The notes under the pieces are model-generated. The model was not told the DNA's origin and did no database searches. It was given only the letters and a program-made list of their open reading frames with translations. Shown here in pieces: positions 36,272 through 48,665 of a DNA stretch of 64,000 nt. The DNA comes from Rhytidiadelphus loreus (lineage: Eukaryota > Streptophyta > Bryopsida > Hypnales > Hylocomiaceae). The stretch covers positions 4,407,501-4,471,500 of the forward strand of contig OX344762.1 in assembly GCA_947034895.1 (NCBI GenBank). The letters run 5' to 3'. The translations under genes were made by a program, and so were the position numbers. Position 1 is the first letter of the stretch. Every line of letters begins with the position of its first letter.

Positions 36272-37794
36272 ACATCCCACAAAAATGATTCTACACAATT
36301 TTCACAGCATTTGTAGGGGTGACTATAAATGACTGAGTGATTCTGCAATCCCCTCCTATAGCGTACTCCACCAGGTCCCATGTCGGGCCACATCGACCAG
36401 GGCCCACCTTCAAATGCACGATTTAACGTCCTGCATTTCCACCCAAAACTGACACGTATTTTTACAAACATGTGTCGGGTAATCCCAAACAAGATGAGAC
36501 ACAACAACTTTAAGAGAGGAAATGACTCATCAGTTGAGCTTAGTACGCTTACAAGCAGGCAGGAGGCAAGCCGAGGCTGTCGAGCAGACCCCAAACTCTG
36601 AAATTATGTGAGTAGTTGAGTGTAGTCCAAGGTGTCAGACCCGCACATTATGGCCTCTGCTCAAAGAGTGACAACTGATTGATGTTGTTGATCAGGAAAG
36701 AGAATGACTGAAAATGCAGCCTCCTCCAATCCGTCCATATTTGGCTTCCTGCCTCAACCCCAACCCCACCCCACCCCGGGGGGCTTGAATAATGGAATGC
36801 TGCATGGGCTGGCCGGCAGGCAGGCAGGAAGGGGGATTGTTATTAGTAGATGTTTGTCCTCCAACTTGCTTTATTGATTGATACATTCAACTGAAGTTCC
36901 ACAATTATTTTCCTCTTGTCAGGCAGTGGGATGGAACACACACACACTCAGATCTAGAGGCTGTCAATGTGTGCTGCAATTCACACAACCGGCTCATGTT
37001 TGTTTCTGTAAGATCGGTGACCGCTTCACATTTCTGGAAACCAAGTCAGTGTCGGTGACACACAATGAATCAGTCGGTCCTCATCAAAGTTGGTTTTCTT
37101 GTGACACAGTCAAATTCTGGAAATTCATGGTGACAAGAAGCATACGGTAGTGATCCCTCACATCCTGTCTTGCATGGGCTGGAAACCCGCAAGTAAGAGC
37201 AGACTCAGGTATTGTAAGTTTTCTGTTTTTTGGCTTATGAAACAAATGAACCTGAATTTCATTGCAAGGGGCCTGTCAGACACAAGTGGCCTGGCAAGAG
37301 GGGAACCACACCAACTAAAACTGGTATTGTAAGTTTGCACCAAGCTAGCCACCAGCAGCAGCCGGGTTTCTTTTTCTTATTTGCAATACAAGTCGGCTAT
37401 TCCAGAGTCCTGACTGACACCAGATTTTGGAGAGACAATCAGACTGGGGCCATGGTTATAAGTAGCCATGTATTGCAATAGCAAGCCACCGCCCATTATA
37501 TTAATAAGCTGAAGTTAGAGCCGGGATTGCGGAGTGTAAGGCAGTTGGGAATGCAGTCAGTCTGTCCTGCATCTTGCGTCCAGTGGAGGGAGGAGTTGTC
37601 AGTGAAAGTGCATCATGTCGTCTCTGGCAAGAACAACATTATCGTGTATGTATCCCAACCTGCACTCACAAGTAACTTAAGTTAAGCTCCCCAATTGTTC
37701 ATAGAAACCAAATACTGAGCTTACCTTACCTTACCAGTAGAATGCTGGTGGATGCATATTGCAATTTCCAGAGGCTGGATCCTGGTACCTTAAG
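36272..37794. other. G+C-richer intergenic DNA, no confirmed gene
   Basis: Composition is closer to coding DNA than most of the window, but no frame carries a known domain. A segment near 36375-36440 (GGGCCCACCTTCAAATGCACG followed by ATTTAACGTCC) is echoed at 34742 and 49566, so it is repetitive. Confidence 0.4.
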
Positions 37795-37878
37795 TTGGTT
37801 GGTACCCAAGTTGGTTGGTACCCAAGTTGGTTGGTACCCAAGTTGGTTGGTACCCAAGTTGGTTGGTACCCAAGTTGG
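37795..37878. repeat. 16-bp minisatellite (TTGGTTGGTACCCAAG)n, about 5 units
   Basis: Units start at 37795, 37811, 37827, 37843 and 37859 and are essentially identical; a partial unit follows. Each contains GGTACC. Near-perfect identity indicates recent slippage or expansion. Confidence 0.92.
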
Positions 37879-37880
37879 CA

Positions 37881-38030
37881 GCTTTAGCCTTCTTGGCCTG
37901 CTTGACTGCTGCTCTTTATTGCTTGGGACAAAGAAGAAACGTTGGATTCAATGGTGGTTTTGACAGTGAGAGTGCAGCAGAATACTCCTCCACTCCCCTC
38001 AGCCCCAGGGTGGAGTTGGTAGAAAACTGA
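37881..38030 (+). other. Possible terminal exon of an unidentified gene
   Basis: From an acceptor-like GTTGGCAG (ending 37880) an open frame runs to a TGA at 38028-38030. It would encode a hydrophobic stretch (LAFLACLTAALYCLG) followed by a Ser/Glu-rich tail ending SPRVELVEN. Composition is coding-like, but no upstream exon could be joined with confidence, and the product is not recognised. It may be chance. Confidence 0.15.
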
Positions 38031-38507
38031 ATGATGCTACAAATAGACGTGGACAATACTTTTCAGAATGTAATCTTGGGGTGGTTCAAAAAGGAAGTTT
38101 TTTTTTTTTTTTTCGAACCCAGAGTTTATTCCAAGATGTAAACCAAGAACAAACAGCAAAATCTGAGGGCAACACTCTGGAGAATGGAGAAATAATGTAG
38201 AGAACAACAACCATGGATCAAAATCAAATGCTAATTTACACAAATGACCTGCAAGTGGGTTTCTTCAAATGCCAAGTAATGGCCTTGTCCTGCCCGAGAG
38301 CCAAAGAATGGGGTATGAAGACAGGTGTTGTTGAACTTACAGAGGAACTTGTTTGACTTGACTGGGTACCTCGAAAAATGAAGGTTTGGGGATAAGAACT
38401 ACCCATTTTTGACCCGGCTCAAATTGATTGACACTCAAAATTGAGCATGAATGCAAACATGGATGTGTGCTTTTGTAAAGAGCTGATAATGTAATATTTC
38501 TAGTACA

Positions 38508-39378
38508 TTAACCCCTAAACCTTCAAACAACGTTTTTTTTGGCAACATAGCGATTTTGGGCAACTCACTACAAATGAAATTTTTATTTTTATGTTTTTGA
38601 AAATTTCATACAATGTGTGCTCAAGGAGTAGCTTTAAGGCTCAACAAATTTCATAACTTTTGACTACATGGTTCAAAAGTTATTGCATGATATGTAATTT
38701 TTAGTGTTTGGTGGGCAACCCGGGCAGAAAATCACTTTTTAAAAAAATTAAAATTTGAAATTGATTCTCTAGATTTTTATATATGCGGTAAGCTTTGAAT
38801 CATTCCATTTTGATCAATGAGATGAAAGTTATGAGGAATTTTAGTTTGGATTAGTTTGTGGGTAGTTATAGAATCTCCACTCTAAAATAAACTTTGAAGT
38901 CATTACAACTATTGGGATTGGCATTTTTCAATTCTATAAATAAATTGTTAACAATTTAGTATTTTGAATCATTCTCTAGTACTTCTTTCTACTTACTATT
39001 TTTTTCCTATATGTTGTACAATTCCAAATGATCTAAAAAATTTCAAGCATGTAGTCAACTTGACTTGAGGAATGAATCCAAAGAGTTACCACCATTTTGG
39101 ACATCTTTTCATACAAATGTGACCTTGTGAAGTGTATCTGCCCGTATTTTCATAGGGCCCAAAAAAGGATTTTTGTCACTTCAAACGTTAATATCTTGCA
39201 ATCTATGCGGTGGAAAATTCTGAAATTTTTTCCACATCTTTTCAAACTATTTTACTACAAGATCCTATAGTTACATTTGTCTATAAATGTTTTTCATTTA
39301 AAATTTGGTGCTTGTAAATGCAAGGGCAGTTTTGGAGCAGTTTTGGTGAAAACATAGTCTCTGACGTTTAGAGGTTGA
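38508..39378. mobile_element. TTAA-flanked element, subfamily B, left member of a head-to-head pair
   Basis: The ends are TTAA-CCCCTAAACC and GACGTTTAGAGG-TTGA. It is the inverted equivalent of 18810-19700. Together with the left half of the next element (39458-40100) it forms an inverted repeat several hundred bases long across an 80-bp spacer. Confidence 0.6.
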
Positions 39379-39457
39379 TATAGTTGGAGCCTTTGAGGTA
39401 TGGGGATTTGGGAGGTTGAATTTGTGTCTTGTACCAAGTTGAGAATATGAGATAAGT

Positions 39458-40771
39458 TTAACCCCTAAATGATTTGGACTATGTTTTCACCAAAACTGCT
39501 CCAAAACTGCCATTTCTAGGACAAGTACCAAATTTTAGAAAAAAAATCATTTTCAGATACATGTAACCACATGATCTTGTAGTATGTTGGTTTGGGAAGA
39601 TGTGGAAATTTTTTCATAAGTTTCCATTGTGTAGATTGCAATATGTTAGTATTTGAAGTGACAGAAATCCTTTTCTAGGCCCTTCAAAAACCCAAACAAT
39701 GCACTTCACAAGGTCTCATTTGTATGAAAAAATGTCCAAAATAGTGGTTACTCTTTGGATTCCTTCTTTGAGGTAGTTTATCTATATGCTTGAAAATTTT
39801 CAGATCATTTGGAATTGTACAACATATAGGATAAAAATAATAAGTAGAAAGAAGTAGAGATTGATTCAAAATACTAAATTGTTAACAATTTATTTATGGA
39901 ATTGAAATATGTCAATACCAATGGTTGTAATGTTGTAATAAATAATCTACACCTAACATTTTTATTTTTTTTCAAAAATATTTAAAATTGAATCAAATAA
40001 AGGACTTCAAAGTTTTTTTTAGAATAGAGAATCTATAACCGCCCACATACTAAAACTCTTCATAAATTTCATCTCTTTAATCAATTTGAATTTTTTTCTT
40101 CATAGATCATATTTTTGTCTACATGTAAAGCTTTGATTCATTCCATTTGGATTTGTTATGAGAAAGTTATGGACAATCTTGTTTTGGAGGCAATTAGAGC
40201 ATCTTTTTGAAAAAATAGCTTGTAGGATTCAATTTTGAATGCAATTTTTATTATTTAAAAAAAAAAAAAGTTTCACATGGTTTAGTTTTCTTCTTAGAAC
40301 AATTTGACCATTGGAATAAGTGTGTTTTAATTCCACTTTAGAAATATTAATAATTTAGATTTTCCTTCTATCCCGTATCTACTTCTACTTAATAATTTTT
40401 TAAAGAATAAAAATTAAATTCTTTTGAATTCTCTTTTCCCCTAGACCCTCAACTCAATTCTCCACAATAAAGATTTAAAGTTCAAAACTTTATAGTGCAA
40501 AAAAATAAATTTGAGAAGGTTCAAAGTCAAATAATCTAGTCTTGCAATGTGCTAAATTTTTGTTTTTTTCACTTTGAACACATATATCTTGCAATATGTG
40601 CAGTCCAAATTTTTGAAATTTTTTCCACACATTCTCATGATAATTAGGTGTAAGATCATATTGTTATATGTGCAAAAAAAATAATTTCCAATTTTTTTTA
40701 CTCTTTGCTATAGAAATGTCAATTTTGAGTGGTTTTGGTAGAAAAAAAGGCCTTGGTCCTTTAGAAGTTAA
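39458..40771. mobile_element. TTAA-flanked fold-back element, 1.3 kb
   Basis: The ends are TTAA-CCCCTAAATGA and GGTCCTTTAGAAG-TTAA. Its left half is the reversed right portion of the 38508-39378 type (GGACTATGTTTTCACC, ACTGCTCCAAAACTGCCATT). Its right half, from about 40130, follows the right portion of 59988-60916. It therefore looks like two copies of the same terminus joined head to head, which explains its extra length. Confidence 0.5.
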
Positions 40772-41005
40772 CACCCAGTGACCACCATTTTTTATCCCAC
40801 AACTAACTTCTCATCCTTATCTTGAAGATATATCACCTCAAAGTGCAACTATACATTAAACTAGCCTCATCTTTCTCTTCTACAACTTCAAACATATGAA
40901 ATAAAATTTGAAAATATCTTCAAGTATAGAAATAAAGGAATTAAGGTCTAATAATTGTCTAATAGAGGTTTAAGAGGGGCATCACTCCGTCTGCAAGAAC
41001 TTGAG

Positions 41006-41208
41006 CACTACAAGAGAAAGGGGTGTTTTAAGTAGTGTCCTAGACATCACATCTTTTAAGTAATGTCTTTTAAGTAAGGTTTTAAGTAAAAATTTACTAA
41101 AAAGAAAGTCTTTTTAGTAAAATTTTACTTAAAATTTTACTTAAAAGACATTACTTAAAAGACGTGATGTCTAGGACACTACTTAAAACACCCCTTTCTC
41201 TTGTAGTG
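41006..41208. mobile_element. CACTA miniature element, 203 bp, TSD GAG
   Basis: The ends are CACTACAAGAGAAAGGGGTG and CACCCCTTTCTCTTGTAGTG, identical as inverted repeats over 20 bp. The whole element folds back on itself. GAG flanks both ends (41003-41005 and 41209-41211). It shares its termini, but not its whole interior, with 36062-36271. Confidence 0.92.
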
Positions 41209-43625
41209 GAGGCTACATTTAACATATTCTATATAGTTTGATTTAGGTAAATGAATGACTAGCCCTTCCAACCAATGATTGTGGTCATGACTCCCTTTGA
41301 TAGGTTTAACCATATTATAATATTAATCATCATTAAAACCTTTGAAACACCTTTCAAATGTCACTTCTTGGCTGCCAAGCTTGACACATCCAACCTGCAA
41401 TAAGTCCGAGCATCGTGTTGAAGGTCCATGTGCCACCCTTGTTCCACATGAGGTTGTTTTGATAGTTGAGAGGGTCCAACTTCTTCTTATGAGCATTTTT
41501 GTAGTTGTGCAAGGTTCAACAATAGACCAAATAGATTGATCTAACAATTGCGACAAAAAAAATTCAAACTCAAGCTTGGGTTGAGGTTCTACATCTTGAG
41601 ATTCTAAAAAATCACTCTAGTTCAACATACTAAAACTCACAAAAGTGAAAATGGGATTGAACTCAAAGGTAATGTGATTCTATGACTTAAAAAGATTACT
41701 TCAAATTAAATGAGATTTTTAAGTGATTTTTTTTTAATAGTTGGCTCGTACATGCCAATGAAACAATATCACCTTGAAGACACTTCCAGTGATGTTGTCT
41801 TTCTATATATATTATTACAATAATAGCTCATCAAAATAACATGTAAATGTATATTTTTACATAACGTATACATTTGCAATGCAACACCATTGGCATTGAG
41901 GATGTTCTAAAAGAATTTCAAATGCCTTTGCAACTACCAATCCAACCCAACAAAATTCAGAATAGAAATATATGTTGAGTTCTAATTGTTAGGTGGTTAG
42001 ATGATGACTGCAACGAGGTTATAGAAGTCGATTTAATAATAGGAACCATGCTCAAACCTTTTTTCAAACTTGTTTAGGTATTTGTTACCTTACAACAAGT
42101 AACTTCTCATGTTCAAGGGTTTTCATGATGAAAGTTGGACCATTTGCTTCGCAATTACAGAACCCTATTAAGTTATTTTATTGTAGCTTCTATGATATTT
42201 TAGTTAAACCAAACTATGACAAGCAAACCACCCAATGCAAACACCTAGGAAATGACCCATTACAATCTTACATCAATCCATGACAAAAAAATTTGCAATG
42301 AATGAAATTCAAGCTAATTAGATTGAATTAGTGACCACAATCAATCCCTTGGGTGATGGCTAAGGAATTATTAGTGATTGCAATAGGAATTTTCACCTTT
42401 TTAGTGTAAATTCATCAAAAGAAGTAACTTTTTGATTCCTTCATGTCATGGCCGTGTTACAAAATATTGTGGCCATATTAGGAAATATTGTGATTGTTTT
42501 AGGTGGTTAGATGACTACTATAGGTACACTTTGGAGTGGTTTGGGGGTAGACTAGAGACTCTTTTGGGCCAATTGGACTTCCCACTTTAAAACATTACAA
42601 TAAATCTGACCCCTCCAAAAGGCTGCCAGTTTTGCAGCCCCCATTTGCAATTTTGGTGTAGTTAGGGAATTTTTTTTTTAAATTAAAAAAAATTAAAATT
42701 TTTATTTTTTTATTTTTTCTATACTCGCACTATGCAGTTGCCGAAAATCAAACATTGGAAGCCTTTATCACAGGTCAGATTTCTTGTAATGATTCATAAT
42801 AAATTCACACTTTGTCAATACCATTACAATTACTCTCTCCATTTCTCACATTTGTCTTTACATGAATTTTTTTTTAAATTTATCAATAATGTCAACATAG
42901 CAAACTAGTCAATATATTTATCATAAAGTAGTCTACTCTAAAAGTGACTGTATTCTAAAAGCAATGATGACTCAAAGGTACATTGTGCTTTTTTTTATGT
43001 ACCAAAAGTGTACATTTTAGGAGGTGGTCACTTTTAGTGACCACTGTGTTTGAACTTCAAAAATTCATAACTAATTCCGTGAAGGTCCAAAAAATATGAA
43101 ACAACTTGGATTAGATGCCAATTCCATTTTTTTTACTACAAATTTTTCCTGAACACTATTTCAAGGAGTTTAAGTGCATGTTGAGACTGCTAGGCAGAAG
43201 TACAACTTAGACCCTTTGAGGATGTGACACATGAGCTACATAATCGTAATGTATCTGATTTAGTGTTTATGAAATCTCGAACCCAGCTGCTGCAAGCCAA
43301 AGTATGCACTACTTGTGCTTGCACTTGCACAAGATTCGAAAGCTCCTCTCAAACACACCGACGGATTGTTGTACTTAAGGATCCCGGCTCATCAGATGGG
43401 TCATTTCAGCACTTCATGTGTGGATTAGTTGGAGCAAAATAATGATAGGCAGCTTCTTAGGATATTATGCTGGCAACTATACAGTTAAATAATCACCCCC
43501 ATGTACCAGCTACCTCAGACTAATAACTTACTTAGAATCTAGACACAAGAACAACTGTACGCTCAACTTAGTACGGAGATCTGAAAATACTTCAATGTTG
43601 ATACGTATGTAACTGGAGGAAACAG
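41209..43625. other. A+T-rich intergenic DNA with a partial TA-family copy
   Basis: No gene is seen. A damaged copy of the 315-bp TA-flanked family lies at about 42946-43175 (TACATTTTAGGAGGTGGTCA, AATATGAAACAACTTGG, ATTAGATGCCAATTCC) and preserves the empty target site for the element at 31530. Confidence 0.5.
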
Positions 43626-43850
43626 CAGGGTGAACTGACCCCTCTTGTCCCCGAAGGAAAACCCTGAAATTTTTAATTTCCCACGCATGATAAAATTTGC
43701 AATTTTTGAATTCATATTTGCAATACGAGGCCCCAAATTAGCTAGGAGAAATGTAGAGCATACATTTTCTGGGCACAAAATAGGGGTCTTTTTTTTACTT
43801 GCACCCGCGGACTGACTTGAGGGGACGAGCGAGGGGGTCAGTTCACCCCC
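43626..43850. mobile_element. CAGGGTG/CACCC-ended inverted-repeat element, copy 1
   Basis: Left part: CAGGGTGAACTGACCCCTC. Right part: GAGCGAGGGGGTCAGTTCAC followed by CCC. The same termini bound 57511-57733. A possible extension of the inverted repeat lies outside (CTGAAAATAC at 43581, GTTTTCAGAGTATC after 43850), so the true ends may be wider. No coding frame is convincing. Confidence 0.55.
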
Positions 43851-46224
43851 ACCGTTTTCAGAGTATCTGTACAATTTTGTTTTTAAATGGGTTTTTGACT
43901 GGGTTGTTGCGTTAGTCAGGTGTAGACCGAATCCATGATTTAAGCTACTACGGGTGCCCAAAAGATCAAGAAGCTGTAGATCTGCAAGTGCAGTATAAAT
44001 AAAATGTGATCTGTACCTGACTTTTTTTTAGGGCTGTGTTCCATTGCTAGCTTTGTGACTTCGCTTCAGTAGCCGACCTTATTCTGACCACTTAAGCAAT
44101 TTACCGTATTTTCAGTATGGATTTGGCGAGGGGGAAAATTATGAATTTTTTTTCATAAAGACTATGTTCAACCCATTCTTGTTATACAGAAGGCACTGCA
44201 TTTCCAACCATAGTCTGATTAGAAAATTGACCATGCTTCAAAGAGGGTGATAATTGTGGCTTCAATGTACATCTTGTGACCATTGTATGCTTTTAATGTG
44301 CACCTCCCCAACATTTGTATTGCATGAGCTAGCACCTAACCATGTGAGCTGTCATTCTAAACCACAATTGATAAAAAATAAAGTAGTGTAAATAGCGAAA
44401 ATAGGTCGTGGTTGGAAAGAAGTTGGCTACTTAAATATCATTTAGCAAAGTAGTGGAAGTTCTTCATGTGTACTTCAAATGAGTGAAGATGTGATTCTTA
44501 TTTGTTACAATAGCTTCACACATGTACATATGGTAATACTACATTTTTTTGGACACAACAATACTAAATGTTTGGCCCTTTAGACCGTGAACAAAAATTT
44601 AAAACCCACTTCTTGGTACGTCACGGTATAGATTATGTTGTAGGTAGTTTTTTGTTTTGTTTTTTTCCCCATACTAATGGTTATCTGGCCTTTTTTTCAA
44701 GAAGGGTTTGAGTTTCCTGGCTCCATCATTTTGTGGGGGTTGAATTGAACCGAGGAGTCCAATTTTGAGTATGCAATTTTTGTATGTATTGGCTTTTTAC
44801 AATGGATGAAATGAGGTTTTGGAAACATTGTGGTAGCAGTGTGTAGGGCCATGATTATCATCTAGTATTTTAAAACACATTTATCCTTCTTTTTCTATAG
44901 GTTTGAAATTGACAATTTTTTTAAGCAATTGGGCATTATTTTGCCTAAAAATAAACACTCATTTTGGACTTTCCAAACATATAGAAAGCTTGAAGATCAT
45001 TTGTAGAGAAATAGTATCTTTGAAGGATTTTAAAGGAATATTTTTATTTCCAAAAGACACATAAATTTACACTCAAGATTGTAAAGGAAAAGGAATGACA
45101 TGGAATAAAAAGAAGGAAATGTATAATCATTCCATAATGGAGAAAATAGAAAATAAGGTATCAAGAGAAAAAATTGAAAATTTCATTTCGAATTGCAAAA
45201 CACATCACTAACTAATATTTTTTGTATATTCATGAAGTATTCTATAGAAAACCTGTAGATTTTGTGAAGTTTTTAATATGCTTTTGTACATTCAAGGATT
45301 TGAAATGTTTTGTATAGAATGATTTTTATTTCATAAGATATGTGAAGGGAAGGATGAAGTTTGAGTGTTTAAAAGTTATGCATTAATTGAATGCAGTAAG
45401 AAGACAATTGTTCATGAAAGTTGAATTAAATATGTTTTTCACTTTTACATCCCAAAAGTAGTTGCCTAGCTTGAAAGGTTTCTGAGGGTTAAGATATAGA
45501 TGTAAGTTGTGATTGCATGGAATGGGATGTCAAAATGTCAAATCGTAAGCCATAATTACTAATAGTAAAATTGTTGCATATGAAAAATAGAATTTTCTTT
45601 ATTTTCCAAGAATTCAATTAAAAATCCAAAAGTGTTTCTAAATTTGAATGAAAGTTTGTAGGGATGAATAGGTGACCATCAAAGTGGATGAAATTGTGAC
45701 ACTAAACACTTATTATTGTACCAAGTAGTCATGATTGGCATTTTTTACTAAAAAATTAATTAAAGTTGGAAAATGTGATTTGGCATATGCTTGAATATAA
45801 AAAGAAAAATTTTCCCATACAAAAAATAATTATTTTTGAAAACAAATTCCCATAAATTTTGAAATCTACTTTTAGAAATAATTTTTGCCAACCTTAATAT
45901 GGTAGATAAGTGCCTACAATGCATATGTAGGAAACTATTCATGAAACTGATTAGAAATTATATTTGATTTATAGGAAGCATGCCATTCACCACGTGAACC
46001 AAGTTTTTTTTACATCATTTATCTGGGAGAGTGGAAAAAACAATCTTCGCAGGAGAAATGAAAATACTTACATTCAATGGTCATAGAAGAAATATGTTGT
46101 TCTTCTCATCACTTCCACATTTGCTTAGCAATGGAAGGTCTTTGTAGAGGACAATTTTACACTCACACTAAGTCAATCAACTTTGACTATAGCCTCAGTG
46201 GAAGCAGACATGGCATGGATGCAA
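43851..46224. other. A+T-rich intergenic DNA, no gene seen
   Basis: No recognisable feature beyond low-complexity runs. Confidence 0.4.
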
Positions 46225-47021
46225 TGGAGGTTAGTGGGGAAAAAAAGGGAAAGGACTTCTACAAGGATGAAGAGAAGCAATTGTGTTGATCTTTTTTGCA
46301 CATTTTGCAAGATCCAAAGCTTAGGATCCAATAGAAGAGTGCAAATTTTTGGAAGCACATAACAAAGCATTCAATGCGAAGGTAGAGAATATCAATCGGC
46401 AAGATTGCTTAAGACCAAGTGGTTAGCCATCAAACATGACGTAGAAAAATTTGTGGGCATTCATGGGAGCATATACAAATTGAAGGAATTAGTGATAAAT
46501 TTGGAAGACGTTCTATTCCATGCCTTAAAACTTTACAAGTTGAAGTCATCAAAAGAGATTGGATTTGCTTACATTTATACTTGGAAGATCTTAAAGGATG
46601 TTCCATGTGTAGTAAGATGTGAGAAGATGCAAGAAGACAAGTACAAGTTTTTGCAATGAAGTGCCCTGCCCTAAATTTGTATTATGTAAGTTTGATAGAG
46701 GGTAACCAATATGAATTAGTTGGAAGTGAAAATTGTAGAATAGTGGAGGCAAAAGAAATTTGATTGGTCAAATAACCAGGCAACAACGAAATTGTAAAGG
46801 ATGAGCAACATAAAGAAAAGATCAAGGAGAGTGTAATGAATCACTAAGCCAAGACAACCAAAGAGATGGCAGATGCAACAAAGATGAAGTCTCAAATCTT
46901 GATTGATCAATCTACGCTTGCGTTGATCACCTTGTCAAATTTAGCTTGTCCACTTGCTCAAGAGTTTTTGTTTTTGTCGAAACAAAAAGAAATCACACAA
47001 ATTCAAAAAAGATTGGTAGAA
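46225..47021 (+). pseudogene. Wrecked gene for a trihelix (Myb/SANT-like) protein with NAM-associated C-terminal domain
   Basis: Fragments in different frames line up in the order of a plant NAM-associated-domain protein. KGKDFYKDEEKQLC (to 46286), a stop codon, then SFLHILQDP resembles the start of the Myb/SANT-like region. A frameshifted piece DPIEECKFLEAHNKAFNAKV follows. From 46381 come SARLLKTKWLAIKHDVEKFV and SLEDV-like NLEDVLFHALKLYK, FAYIYTWKILKDVPC: the K-W-x-x-I-x-x-D-V-x-K-F-x-G and ALxxYK..W.ILKDVP patterns of the family. From 46866 to 47021 come MADATKMKSQILIDQSTLAL and AQEFLFLSKQKEI, typical of its C-terminal helix. At least one stop codon and two frame changes are present, so no protein can be made. 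Such proteins occur as host genes and as accessory proteins of PIF/Harbinger transposons; which one this was cannot be decided here. Confidence 0.6.
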
Positions 47022-48665
47022 GCACTATCCATTCTACCATTTGCTTGCATTGCTAGGTCTCCGATAGTAAATTGTGGCATTATTTCAAATCTAGATTGTA
47101 GCCCTACAACTAGTTGTGGTCAATCCTTGATTGTAGACACCACCAAAATCCACCTACTTGGAGTAGTTCCTCAACGGCCCCGAATTTACTTGCTAGCCGT
47201 AGTTGGAGTAATCTACATGCTTATAGTTGTATGTAGCACACCCTCTACAATGGGTGATTCAACTTGTCAACCACCATTTGATTTCCCACTTCATTGCACT
47301 ATAATGTTACTTACAATGTTGAATTTCTTCTACCAAATTTCCTCTGCCACAAGGTAGTTGCAAGAAACACCTGCTGTTTTTGGCTCAAAATAACTTTAGT
47401 ACTAAAGTACTATGACTTTTGGAATAATTTTTTAAAATAAAATAAAATATGGATAATTGTAAAGCATTCAAAATAGTATATTTGAAAATTCAGGCCTACA
47501 AAAATTTATCTCTAATTGAAGTTATGTACCATAAAAGAGTGATGGAAAATGAAAGAAAATAGATACTTTGGAATTTGATTTTTAGAAAATAATAAAAGAG
47601 CTTTAAGAAAATAAACAAAAAAAAAAATCCTTTTTTCCTAACTTGAAGATGTTTCTTCTCAACCATTTGCATCTTTGGGGAAAAATAATTGTGTTTTCTA
47701 CACATCTGCAAAGGTAGTGCACTTTGAGCACAACTGGAAGATGGACACTTTATTATTTCAGAAAAACCTCTTTATAGGCATGTGTAACTTTAATAGAAGT
47801 TCTTGTATCCCAATTTTGACTTTGAAATTTGTATTCAATGTTTAAAACTATTACATGTATCTTCATTTCAATTTTCATAGAAAACACATGTTCAAGGCCT
47901 AGGAGGAGAAAAAAAAGACAAGTGTTTCTTGCAGCAACTCCACATCACAATGCCAAATGTTGTGATGCCTATAGTTCTTGGCAATTCAATAGGCTTGATT
48001 TCAATAGTGACAATGATGATAATTATTGGAGTAGGTGAAATTACTTGAGGTCTTGTTAATTGTTGTTAACTTCAATGGGACTACAATAAGGCTTCAATTC
48101 AAAGAAAGTCCTCACACATCTCAAATTTGGCATTTTTCCTCAAGTTTCATGCCTAGACAATATTGACATCACAAGAATTTCAATTTGCCATCAACTAGCA
48201 AATTCCATGGTTATCACCGGCACAACCAAACGCATAGTAGTTCCAATTTTAGTCATGCAAGTTCACAAACCCTATACAATAGTGAAAATGTAGTTCTAGA
48301 AACGCAAGGTGAATATTCAAGCTTCACTTTGAATGCTTGATGGAATTTTAAATAAAATTCATGTTTCAATGACTCAATACGTATTTTGACCTTTGAGTTG
48401 CTATAAGCAGTCAATCAAATAATTCCTCAATGCAAAATGCCTACTCATTTGCTCAATCTTTGCCATGCCACGAATGAATTGCCAATTTATCCCTCTTTCT
48501 ACTTGTGAATTAAAATTTGGATAAAAACCCCTCTAATCCTAAATCTCTCTTGTCTTCAATGACCATGTTGTGTCATAATGCAATATGTAAGCATTATGTC
48601 ACCCATAGTATCTATGTCTTATTGGTGACATGAATATTTTTACAAAGTCAAAATATGATTGGAGA
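47022..48665. other. A+T-rich intergenic DNA, no gene seen
   Basis: A 70-bp stretch near 47880-47950 (CAAGGCCTAGGAGGAGAAAA, AGACAAGTGTTTCTTGCA) has a diverged counterpart near 61700-61750. It is otherwise unassigned. Confidence 0.4.

Noticed and set aside
36220..36594. Minus-strand frame of 124 codons
   Set aside because: It starts in unrelated sequence and ends in the arm of a CACTA miniature element, so it cannot be an old gene.
38097..38114. Poly-T run as a possible reverse-oriented retroposon tail
   Set aside because: Neighbouring sequence does not match the retroposon end found elsewhere and no target duplication was found.
43563..43961. Minus-strand frame of 132 codons
   Set aside because: It lies across a CAGGGTG-ended repeat element and has no recognisable domain.
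47022..47357. Continuation of the open frame beyond the NAM-associated remnant
   Set aside because: The residues after 47021 do not resemble the family; the frame is probably open by chance.
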